DNA from: Portulaca oleracea
Taxonomy: Eukaryota > Streptophyta > Magnoliopsida > Caryophyllales > Portulacaceae
NCBI GenBank assembly: GCA_029582165.1
Contig: CM055877.1
Span: 38,532,249-38,596,248, forward strand
DNA: 64,000 bases
Direction: 5' to 3'
This document shows, one piece after another, positions 10,564 through 20,974 of this stretch (position 1 is its first letter; each line of letters opens with the position of its first letter). A program made the translations under genes and the position numbers. The notes beneath the pieces were generated by a model. It did no database searches. It had not been told where the DNA came from and was given only the letters and a program-made list of their open reading frames with translations.

Positions 10564-11965
10564 TGTAGGACCCGGGAAAAAACTTCTAATGGTGCCCTAC
10601 GCGGTGTTTGGCGAATCGAAAGAGGTGTTTAGTCTTTAAGGGATTTAAATTGAATTTTTATTAATCAAAATGTTCAAATGCAATCTTGAATTTAATTATT
10701 TTTATTTCCAGAAAATGTAATTGATATGAAAATAATATAACAAGAAAAACGAGGAGAATCAACGGTGAACCGAGACCTCAACTTTCAGAATCGTTTCTTT
10801 TTGTGATATTTCTTCCCGTGCAATTTAAATTTTTTAGAAATAAAAGGTAAAATTCGAAAAGAAAGCGAAAGAATCAAATTGAATAAATTATATCGCCAAT
10901 TAATTTTTGGTGAGAATTAATAAACTCAAATTAGACTCCGCAAACCGCGAACCATGAGATTCGGATCTGGGGGCAAGGTTACGAATTCGAAAGTAAAAAC
11001 CTTCGAATCCGCCCGTTCAAAGAACGGACTCTACTAAATCGGTTCGTTAAAGAAGAGAGTAGAAGAGGAGAAATAATTAGAATTATTTAAATTATTTAAA
11101 TGCATGCGAAAAATTAAAGTGCGAAAATAAATAAATGCGATGAATAAATAAAAGCAATAAACAAAACACAAATAAATAAAGAACGAAATTAAAGTTATCT
11201 TCTCAAGTAATCTGGTTTAAATTAGTGATAATTGATATTAGCATAAGGATTAGAACAGTATGAGTGATTACAAGAAAATAAAAATGGAAAAAATAAATAT
11301 GCCAAGTATGGATGTATGCAAATGATAAAGAAATAGAGAAGGAGAAGATGAGATAGAGAAGAAGCAGGAAAAATCACCTAGTGTCAATACTCCTAGGTGA
11401 TTCGGTGTAAAGAAAAATGATGGGAGTGAGGCTGTATTTATAGGGGAAATGGAGTGAGGAAACTAGGGTTATGAAATAAAGAGGGGCAGCTGGGCTATTC
11501 TGATTAGCAGGAGGCCCAGTATGTTGGAATGAAAGGAAGCGGGCCACTGTGGATCATCGTGTTGGGTTATTTTGTGATACCTATCTTCAAATGACGATAG
11601 CTTTCTCATCCGACCTCCGATTAACTTGATTCAAGTGTCGTTGGAAAGCTTGTAATGAGTAATTTTAGCTCCCTAAATTAGGAAACTCATAGAGGTTGGT
11701 GGAAAGTCGGTAATTTAAATAAAAGGCTCAGGTACATGAACAAAGGGCTGAGTTTTTGGAATATTTGAACGCAGATGGGCCAGAAATGGAAATGGGCTAA
11801 TGTGAAAGGCTTTTTTTTTAAGAGGAAAATTTATTTGGGTTTTTTGTGGGTTTTTCATCATTTATGCATTTCAAGAATACTTGGCATTTAATCCTAAAAA
11901 ATAAAAATGCTCAAAATAAATTACATAATTACAAAGCTGAACTACGACAAAATTCAGCGTTTATA
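10564..11965 (-). repeat. Tat/Ogre-like 3' LTR 'B' (minus strand)
   Basis: The left end (LTR 3' end on the minus strand) is TGTAGGACCCGGG on the plus strand. The right end reads TATAAACGCTGAATTTTGTCG on the minus strand, a mutated TGTAGACGC-type start, next to the same PPT block as LTR A. A TATA box (minus CTATAAATACAGCC) lies near 11430. There is no coding content. Only a weak hairpin (CTGGGC/GCCCAG, about 11490-11518) is seen, unlike LTRs A and C. Confidence 0.6.
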
Positions 11966-12264
11966 GTTAGCCCCCACTTTGATCGAGTCCGAGTAGGACG
12001 GTGATCAATGTAGTTTGATGACGATAAAAATGATATGCCCCGGGAGCGAAGTCTCGAGGCTGGATGACACTTGGAAGCAAATGTCCCGTGCCGCATGTAT
12101 GACTTGTAGCTGATTGACATTCGGAAACGATATCCTATGTCTTTGTTTATTGTCGATGCTTGGAAACAACTGTCCTGCGCCTAACTGTACTTTCAAGCTT
12201 CTCTCATCATATTATAAATTCGCGATGACCGGATGAACTATCATCATACTACATCGATGTTGAT
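11966..12264 (-). other. PPT and 3' non-coding region of Tat-like element B
   Basis: The minus-strand PPT GATCAAAGTGGGGGCTA (about 11969-11985) is followed, reading right, by loosely repeated GACTTGTAGCTGATTGACATTCGGAAACGA-like sequence, in which TTGGAAACAA-type motifs recur at 12071, 12120 and 12160. No gene is seen. Confidence 0.5.
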
Positions 12265-12800
12265 TTCTCAGTCTTTCCCGGTGTCGATGATGATTTTCCA
12301 GTCTTTCCCGGTGTCGAGAAGATTTTCCAGTCTTTCCCGATATCGATGATGATATTCCAGTCTTTCCCGGTGTCGATGATGATTTTCCATTCTTTCTCTG
12401 TGTCAAGATGATTGTCCAGTCTTTCCCGGTGTCGATGATGATTTTCCAGTCTTTCCGTCGAGATGATTGTCCAGTCTTTCCCGGTGTCGATGATTGATTT
12501 TCCTGTCTTTCCCGGTGTCGAGATGATTTTCCAGTCTTTCCCGGTGTCGATGATGATTTTCAAGTCTTTCCCGGTGTCGATGATGATTTTACAGTCTTTC
12601 CCGGTGTCATGATAATTGTCCAATCTTTCCCGGTGTCGATGATGATTGTCCAATCTTTCCCGGTGTCGATGATGATTATCCAGTCTTTCCCGGTGTCATG
12701 ATGATTGTCCAGTCTTTCCCGGTGTTGATGATGATTGTCTAGTCTTTCCCAGTGTCAATGATGATTTTCCAGTCTTTCCCGGTGTCGAGATTATTGTCCA
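12265..12800. repeat. 30-bp minisatellite sharing the 18-bp core of the 22-bp array
   Basis: About 18 units with the core CAGTCTTTCCCGGTGTCG and a 12-base spacer (ATGATGATTTTC or ATGATGATTGTC). Period is 30 bp with occasional losses. The core is identical to that of the array at 6255-6498; only the spacer differs. Reading frames through it are repetitive on both strands and not genes. Confidence 0.9.
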
Positions 12801-12801
12801 A

Positions 12802-13256
12802 GCGGATACGATATCGTTTGTTGAAGACGATATAGATGCAATATCTATTGTTCGAGCGGATGCGATATCCTTTGCTGAAGATGTCGTAGATGCGATATCT
12901 ATTATCGGGGCGGATGCGATATCCTTTGTTGCAACCGACGTAGATGTGATATTTTTTATTGGTTCGGATGCGATATCCTTTGTTGGAGACGATATAGATG
13001 CGATATCTATTGTCCGAGCGGATACGATACCCTTTGCTGAAGATGACGTAGATGCGATATCTATTATCGGGGCGGATGCGATATCCTTTGTTGTAGACGA
13101 CGTAGATGCGATTATCTGTTGTCGGGGTGGATGCGATATCATTTGTTGGAGACAATATAGATGCGATATCTATTGTCCGAGCGGATGCGATATCCTTGGC
13201 TGAAGATGACGTAGATGCGATATTTATTGTCGGGGCGGATGCGATATCCTTTGTTG
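12802..13256. repeat. 54-bp satellite with a three-monomer (162-bp) higher-order period
   Basis: Unit starts are at 12802, 12856, 12910, 12964, 13018, 13072, 13127 and 13181; a partial ninth starts at 13235. Each begins with a version of GCGGATGCGATATCC. Monomers fall into three types in strict order a-b-c-a-b-c-a-b-(c), told apart by the middle: TTGTTGRAGACGATATAG (a), TTGCTGAAGATGACGTAG (b) and TTGTTGNANNCGACGTAG (c). 54 is divisible by 3, so several frames stay open. The array is cut at 13256 by Gypsy integrase sequence. Confidence 0.9.
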
Positions 13257-14626
13257 CTGGATTTGATCATATTAAAGATTTGTATGAGAATGATCAAGAT
13301 TTCAAAGAGGTATTTGAGCTCTCAAAGAAGCATCCACACGAGATGTTTCATATTGAAGAGGGGTTTCTTTTCAAAGGAAATCAACTTTGTATCCCAAGGA
13401 GTAGCTTGCGCGAATTATTGATCATGGAGGTTCATGGAGGAGCCCTAGCTGGTCACTTAGGTATTGAAAAGACTTATTTGATGATAAGAGATCATTATTT
13501 TTGGCCAAACATGATCAAAGATGCTGAGCATATTGTAAAAAGATGTGGGACATGTAATCTTGCTAAGTCTCATGTTTTACCACAAGGGTTATACACGCCT
13601 CTACCTATTCCCTACTATCCATGGGAAGATGTGAGTCTTGACTTCGTTGTGGGTCTACCAAGGACTCAAAGAGGGAAAGATTCTATTATGGTTTTTGTTG
13701 ATAGATTCTTGAAAATGGCACACTTCATTCCTTGCCATACTACCTATGATGCTACTAAGGTTGCAAATCTCTACTTTGAAGAAGTTGTGAAGCTACATGG
13801 TATCCCAAAGACCATGGTGAGTGATAGAGATTCAAAATTCCTGAGTCATTTTTGGATTACCTTATGGAAAAAGTTGGGTACAAAGCTCAAGTTTAGCACG
13901 ACATGTCATCCCCAAACGGATGGACAAACTGAAGTTGCCAACCATACATTGGGAGCCTTATTACGAGCTTTGGTAAGCAAGGATAAGAAAAGCTGGGATA
14001 CTTTGCTAAGTCATGCTGAATTTTCTTATAATCGGAGTCCAAATCGAGCAACAAAGTTATCTCCATTTGAAGTTGTGTATGGGAAGAATCCTCTCAAGCC
14101 TATGGATTTATATCCTATGTCTACATCAAGTAAATTCAGTTTTGAAGCTACTAAGAGAGTGGAGGAGATTAAGAAGTTATATGAGGAGGTTCGTGAAAAG
14201 ATCATGAGATATACTCAAAGGATTGAAGAGAAGGTCAATCAAAACAGGAAGAAAGTTATTTTCAAGCCTGGAGACTTGGTTTGGATACACCTCAAAAAAG
14301 AAAGATTTCCGAGTAGAAGAAAAGGGAAATTGAAACCAAGAAGTGATGGTCCTTTTGAGGTCATTGAGAAGATTGGTGATAATGCTTATAAGTTGAAGCT
14401 AGATGATAATTATGAGGGAAGTTGTACCTTCAATGTATGTGAAGAGATTCCAAGTTTGAGGGCAAACTTTTCTCAAGAAGGGGTGAATGATGCATATTCA
14501 TATCATAAGCATCATGGAGAAGCTATCAAAGATCTTACAATTCTCTTAAATGAGCTACAAGCTTCTAATTCATATGGCATCAATGGTAGCTTTTGTGGAA
14601 GAGGCTTATTGAGCTACTTACAATAA
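13253..14626 (+). pseudogene. Gypsy integrase fragment (tail 0), fused to the 54-bp satellite
   Basis: Integrase from just before its zinc-binding domain to the pol end. Visible are HLGIEKTYLMIRDHYFWP..CGTC (HHCC finger), Asp in SLDFVVGLP, Asp in VSDRDSKFLSHFW and Glu in DGQTEVANHTLG, then the C-terminal KPGDLVWIHLKKERFPSRRK segment. It is the least damaged integrase here: it has AAAGAAGCAT at 13324-13333, where bodies 1-3 lost one A and shifted frame. The open frame runs left into the satellite, giving a chimeric reading frame from about 13106; I regard the satellite part as accidental. It stops at 14624-14626, inside LTR1. Joined at GTTGCTGG (13253-13260), which looks like a microhomology junction. 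Confidence 0.85.
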
Positions 14627-15357
14627 GATCCATGAAGATTCATCTTCATCAAAGTTGAAGAGCTTTGGAAGATCTACATCATGGTTTTTGAATCTTTAAG
14701 TTTGGATGAGTATTGAGCTAGTTATCATCATTTTAATCTAGCTTATGTACACTTGTATCTTTATGATGTCACTTTTGTATAGAATGATGTAAGCCTTAAG
14801 AGGCCTCATTCTTGAATTGAACACGCCTAAGGGAGGTCTCATCTAGTATAAAAAGACCCCTTAAGGTGCCTTGTAAAGACAATCTATTGAATCATAATAA
14901 ATACACAAAATTCTCTCTAAAGTTGTCATGCTTTAGTTTCTCTCTAGCATTCTAGCTAGATTTCGAATTCCTTGAGGGGTTTTCGATCAAATCTTCTCTT
15001 ATATTCCTAGAGGGAGCAATCTTGGATGGTGCAAAGGAGGAGTTGGATATCAAATTGATTGTGGTGCGTCTATATCAATCAAGGAGGTTTCCATTGCAAA
15101 ATCTATCTTGTTTCCTACATCAAATCGTTTGGTTCTATTTTGAGTTTGTACGTTTTGCTTAATCTTTTGAATCGCTTGATTGTCATTCATGTCATAATCA
15201 TTAGAACTCTCGTCCAAGCCTTTAGTTTTCATTCTTTTCACTCTAAATCAATTCGTTCATTCGTTTGTTTGAGAAATCAACAATCGCAAGTTCTTACTTG
15301 TGAAAGATCCTTTTTCATTTCGTGTATAATGGGTTAGTTTTGATTCATTATGCATCA
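14488..15357 (+). repeat. Gypsy array LTR1
   Basis: 870 bp, starting TGATGCATATTC and ending TTATGCATCA, preceded by the purine tract AAGAAGGGGTGA. A TATA box (GTATAAAAAG) lies near 14849, just after a GAGGCCTC palindrome region. It differs from LTR2 and LTR3 at only a few positions. Confidence 0.95.
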
Positions 15358-15361
15358 AAAG

Positions 15362-15373
15362 TGGTATCAGAGC
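15362..15373 (+). other. Primer-binding site, body 1 (tRNA-iMet)
   Basis: TGGTATCAGAGC, complementary to the 3' end of initiator methionine tRNA, four bases after LTR1. Identical sites follow LTR2 and LTR3; LTR4 has none, confirming it as the outer 3' LTR. Confidence 0.9.
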
Positions 15374-15580
15374 CTAGCTTGTTGATATCTCTCGTTCCTT
15401 GCATTATTTTACACCTTGTTTTTATCACATTCACACGCCACCCTTGAGTTCTTCCAAGAACTCATCAAGAATTCATCAAGAACCTTAAGCTCCACAAAGA
15501 ACCCTAAGACCAAACACAAACCTAGCCAAATCCGTCCCTTACCCAACGTGAGTTCTAAGTTGACATCAAGATTGAATCAA

Positions 15581-18500
15581 ATGGCAAATGACGAGTCTCA
15601 AACCAATTCACCTAAGGATGTTGATGCTATGAAGATGCGTATTGAGTTTTTGCAAAAACAATTAAAGACCTATATGGATTTGAACCGTGCTTTACAAAAG
15701 GAGCCTTTAAATGTTGATGAAGTTGCTTCATATGACACGCCTAGTTCACTCTCAAGAAGGGGTGAACGTTTTGATTTTAAAGTTGAAATACCCGAATTTG
15801 ATGGTAGTCTAGATCCGGAGGTATTTCTTGATTGGATTCAAACGGTTGAACGAGTGTTTGATTTGAAAGAGGTTAATGATGAACTAAAAGTGAAGTATGT
15901 AGCATTGAAGTTGAGAAAGCATGCTTCTATTTGGTTGACTAACTTGCAAAAGAAGAGACAAGCAAAAGGAAAGGACAAAATTCATTCATGGGATAAGATG
16001 AAGTCCAAATTGCAAAGCAAGTTTCTACCCCAAAGCTACGTCAAAGACAATTATGTCAAGCTTCAAAGGCAAGTTCAAGGATCCAAGTCGGTGGAAGAGT
16101 ATACTAAGGAGTTTGAACATCTCCTTTGGCGTTGTGATTTGAAGGAGAATGAGCCACAAGTTTTGGTACGTTTTCTAATTGGTTTAAATGATTGGATACG
16201 TAATGTTGTTGAGTTACATTCTTATCAATCCTTGGATGAATTAAGTACTTTGGCCTTGAAAGTAGAAAGGCAAAGGAAAGAAAGGGGAAAAGACACCATG
16301 AGAACGTACCCTACACAATCCAAACCTTATACCACACGTCCATCTACCCAAATGCAATACAAAACTCCACAAAATCAGCCGCCATCATCCCAAAAACCCC
16401 ACGGCAAACCCCCACAAAATCAGCCACAAAATCCCCCATCCAAACCCCATATCCAAAAATCAAGGACATTGCCTCCAAGAAGATGTTTTAGGTGCCAAGG
16501 ATTGGGCCATATTGCATCCGAATGTCCTAACAAACGTATAGTTTCTCTTGTTGAATATCAAAGTGCTTTATATGTTGAACCAAGTTTCCATGAAAGTGAA
16601 TATGAAGAAGAGCAACTTGAGGAGGAAAATGACGTTTGTGAAGAGGAGAATGTTGAAGAAGCGGATGATGGAGAATTTCTTGTGTTGAGGAGGGCATTAA
16701 GCGTGGCTTCTTCACCAAATGAATTGGAGCAACGTGAAACTATCTTCCATACTAGATGTACGGTTCAAGGGAAGGTATGTTCACTCATTATTGATGGTTG
16801 TAGTTGTACTAATGCGGCCTCTACTATAATGGTTGAAAAATTGAAGTTAGAAGTGAGTCCTCATCCCTCTCCTTACAATATTCAATGGTTGAGTCATGGG
16901 AAGGGCATTAAGATTGATAAACGTGTGCTTGTATCTTTATCCATTGGAAAGAGTTATAAAGATCAAATATGGCGTGATGTAATACCAATGGATGCTTGCC
17001 ATATTTTGATCGGGAGACCTTGGCTTTTTGATAGGTATGTCACGCATGATGGGATAATGAACACCTATTCCTTCACCATCAACAAGAAGAAGATCACATT
17101 GGCTCCTTTACCACCTTCTTCTATCATTCGGTCACCCCAACAAAAGGAGCAAGAGAAGGAATCCAATATTGTTTCTTTGCTAAAAGCGGATCAACATGAG
17201 TTCCATGAGCAAAAGGAGTTGATTTTGGTTAAATTGCAAGAGGAACAAGCTGCCCCAACTCGTGAACACCCACGGCTCCAACCCATCCTAACGAGTTTCA
17301 ATCATTTTTTCCCTAATAAGATGCCACAAGGCTTGCCACCGAGAAGGGAGATAGAACACAAAATTGATCTCATTCCCGGAGCCATTCTTCTAAATAAGGC
17401 AGCATATAGAATAAATCCAAAGGAGGCTCAAGAAGTGCAAAAACAGGTTGATGAGCTACTTTCAAAGGGCTTGATAAGGCCTAGCATGAGTCCATGTGCC
17501 GTTCCGGTGTTACTAGTTCCAAAGAAAGATGGTTCGCAACGCATGAGTATGGATTGTAGGTCCATCAACAAGATAACTATCAAGTATAGATTCCCTATCC
17601 CACGCTTGGAGGATCTACTTGATGAGTTATATGGGAGTGTAGTCTTCTCCAAAATTGATTTGAGAAGTGGATATCACCAAATCCGCATCCATGAAGGTGA
17701 TGAATGGAAAACGGCTTTCAAAACAAAGGAAGGACTATATGAATGGTTAGTCATGCCATTTGGTCTTACTAATGCACCTTCCACATTTATGCGTTTAATG
17801 AATCATGTATTGAAGCCTTTGATTAGCAAATGTGTAGTAGTGTACTTTGATGACATTCTTGTATATAGTAAAAGTGAGCTTGATCATGTAAAGCATTTAG
17901 AGCTAGTCATGTGTATTTTGGAGAAAGAGAAGCTCTACGACAATATGGAGAAATGCTCCGTCTTCTCACCCAAGGTCGTCTTCCTTGGATATGTGCTTTC
18001 ACAAGATGGTATTCAAGTAGATCAAGGGAAGATTAAAGCTATTCACGATTGGCCTACACCATCGTCAATCCATGAGGTACGATCATTTCATGGTTTAGCT
18101 TCTTTCTATAGAAGATTTATCAAGAATTTTAGCACTATTATGGCTCCTATGACCGAGCTGTTGAAAAATAAGGAGTTTGAATTGAGTAGAAGTGCTCAAA
18201 AGGCGTTTGAAATAATCAAAGAGAAGCTTTGTAATGCACCAATACTTGTCTTGCAATGCTTTGACAAAATCTTTGAAGTTGAAGTAGATGCAAGTGGTGT
18301 TGGAATTGGAGCGGTTTTGTCTCAAGAAGGAAGGCCGATTGCTTATTTTAGTGAGAAGTGAATGAGGCAAAGAAGAAGTATAGTACCTATGACAAAGAGT
18401 TCTATGCCATTATAAGAGCTCTTGAGCATTGGAGACATTATCTACTAAGTGGAGAGTTTATTCTTCATAGTGATCACGAAGCTCTCAAGCACATCCAAGG

Positions 18501-20020
18501 GCAACATAAACTCAATCCAAGACATGCCAAATGGGTTGAATTCATGCAATCTTTTCAATTCGTGATCAAGCATAACGCCGGCCATTTGTATAAAGGTGCC
18601 GATGCTCTTTCAAGATGGTACTTGCTTGCACATATTCTTGATTCAAAAGTTGCTGGATTTGATCATATTAAAGATTTGTATGAGAATGATCAAGATTTCA
18701 AAGAGGTATTTAACTTCTCAAAGAGCATCCACACGAGATGTTTCATATTGAAGAGGGGTTTCTTTTCAAAGGAAATCAACTTTGAATCCCAAGGAGTAGC
18801 TTGCGCGAATTATTGATCATGGAGGTTCTTGGAGGAGCCCTAGCTGGTCACTTTGGTATTGAAAAGACTTATTTGATGATGAGAGATCATTATTTTTGGC
18901 CAAGCATGATCAAAGATGCTGAGCATATTGTAAAAAGATGTGGGACTTGTAATCTTGCTAAGTCTCATGTTTTACCACAAGGGTTATACACGCCTCTACC
19001 TATTCCCTACCATCCATGGGAAGATGTGAGTCTTGACTTCGTTGTGGGTCTACCAAGGACTCAAAGAGGGAAAGATTCTATTATGGTTGTTGTTGATAGA
19101 TTCTCGCAAATGGCACACTTCATTCCTTGCCATACTACCTATGATGCTACTAAGGTTGCAAATCTCTACTTTGAAGAAGTTGTGAAGCTACATGGTATCC
19201 CAAAGACCATGGTGAATGATAAAGATTCAAAATTCCTTAGTCATTTTTGGATTACCTTATGGAAGAAGTTGGGTACAAAGCTCAAGTTTAGCACGGCATG
19301 TCATCCCCAAACGGATGGACAAACTGAAGTTGGAAACCGTACATTAGGAGCCTTATTACGAGCTTTGGTAAGCAAGGATAAGAAAAGCTGGGATACTTTG
19401 CTAAGTCATGCTGAATTTGCTTATAATCGGAGTCCAAATCGAGCTACAAAGTTATCTCCATTTGAAGTTGTGTATGGGAAGAATCCTCTCAAGCCTATGG
19501 ATTTATCTCCTATGTCTACATCAACTAAATTCAGTTTTGAAGCTACTAAGAGAGTGGAGGAAATTAAGAAGTTACATGAGGAGGTTCGTGAAAAGATCAT
19601 GAGATATACTCAAAGGATTGAAGAGAAGGTCAATCAAACCAGGAAGAAAGTTATTTTAAAGTTGGAGACTTGGTTTGGATACACCTCAAGAAAGAAAGAT
19701 TTCCGAGTAGAAGGAAAGGGAAATTGAAACCAACAAGTGATGGTCCTTTTGAGGTCATTGAGAAGATTGGTGATAATGCTTATAAGTTGAAGCTAGATGA
19801 TAATTATGAGGGAAGTTGTACCTTCAATGTATGTGAAGAGATTCCAAGTTTGAGGGCAAACTTTTCTCAAGAAGGGGTGAATGATGCATATTCATATCAT
19901 AAGCATCATGGAGAAGCTATCAAAGATCCTACAATTCTCTTAAATGAGCTACAAGCTTCTAATTCATATGGCATCAATGGTAGCTTTTGTGGAAGAGGCT
20001 TATTGAGCTACTTACAATAA
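15581..20020 (+). pseudogene. Gypsy gag-pol, body 1 (three frameshifts)
   Basis: The ATG at 15581 (MANDESQTNS) is the likely gag start. Gag has the retrotransposon-gag core (FDGSLDPEVFLDWIQTVERVF) and a CCHC knuckle CFRCQGLGHIASEC near 16483-16524. The protease-like motif is IIDGCSCTNAAS (about 16790). Reverse transcriptase shows SKIDLRSGYHQIRI and catalytic VYFDDILVYS (about 17840-17870). RNase H begins FEVEVDASGVGIGAVLSQ. The frame breaks at 18359 (one base lost: GAAGTGAATG against GAAGTTGAATG in body 3), again at about 18722 (one A lost) and near 19655 in the integrase C-terminus. The final segment reads into LTR2 to 20020. Confidence 0.92.
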
Positions 20021-20751
20021 GATCCATGAAGATTCATCTTCATCAAAGTTGAAGAGCTTTGGAAGATCTACATCATGGTTTTTGAATCTTTAAGTTTGGA
20101 TGAGTATTGAGCTAGTTATCATCATTTTAATCTAGCTTATGTACACTTGTATCTTTATGATGTCACTTTTGTATAGAATGATGTAAGCCTTAAGAGGCCT
20201 CATTCTTGAATTGAACACGCCTAAGGGAGGTCTCATCTAGTATAAAAAGACCCCTTAAGGTGCCTTGTAAAGACAATCTATTGAATCATAATAAATACAC
20301 AAAATTCTCTCTAAAGTTGTCATGCTTTAGTTTCTCTCTAGCATTCTAGCTAGATTTCGAATTCCTTGAGGGGTTTTCGATCAAATCTTCTCTTATATTC
20401 CTAGAGGGAGCAATCTTGGATGGTGCAAAGGAGGAGTTGGATATCAAATTGATTGTGGTGCGTCTATATCAATCAAGGAGGTTTCCATTGCAAAATCTAT
20501 CTTGTTTCCTACATCAAATCGTTTGGTTCTATTTTGAGTTGGTACGTTTTGCTTAATCTTTTGAATCGCTTGATTGTCATTCATGTCATAATCATTAGAA
20601 CTCTCGTCCAAGCCTTTAGTTTTCATTCTTTTCACTCTAAATCAATTCGTTCATTCGTTTGTTTGAGAAATCAACAATCGCAAGTTCTTACTTGTGAAAG
20701 ATCCTTTTTCATTTCGTGTATAATGGGTTAGTTTTGATTCATTATGCATCA
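19882..20751 (+). repeat. Gypsy array LTR2
   Basis: 870 bp with the same termini as LTR1, shared by bodies 1 and 2. It differs from LTR1 at about two positions (for example GTTTGTACG against GTTGGTACG) and has GATCCTACA where the others have GATCTTACA. Confidence 0.95.
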
Positions 20752-20755
20752 AAAG

Positions 20756-20767
20756 TGGTATCAGAGC
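20756..20767 (+). other. Primer-binding site, body 2 (tRNA-iMet)
   Basis: TGGTATCAGAGC, four bases after the CA end of LTR2. Confidence 0.9.
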
Positions 20768-20974
20768 CTAGCTTGTTGATATCTCTCGTTCCTTGCATTA
20801 TTTTACACCTTGTTTTCATCACATTCACACGCCACCCTTGAGTTCTTCCAAGAACTCATCAAGAATTCATCAAGAACCTTAAGCTCCACAAAGAACCCTA
20901 AGACCAAACACAAACCTAGCCAAATTCGTCCCTTACCCAACGTGAGTTCTAAGTTGACATCAAGATTGAATCAA

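Noticed and set aside
12212..13155. Long repetitive frames on both strands, and the look of a CRISPR array
   Set aside because: The periodicity is a 30-bp then 54-bp tandem repeat with no unique spacers; this is plant nuclear DNA with no cas genes.
14839..14880. GAGGCCTC palindrome region near the TATA box of the Gypsy array LTR as a member of the hairpin class
   Set aside because: It is a single short palindrome, not a repeated cluster of stem-loops, so I did not count this LTR in the hairpin finding.
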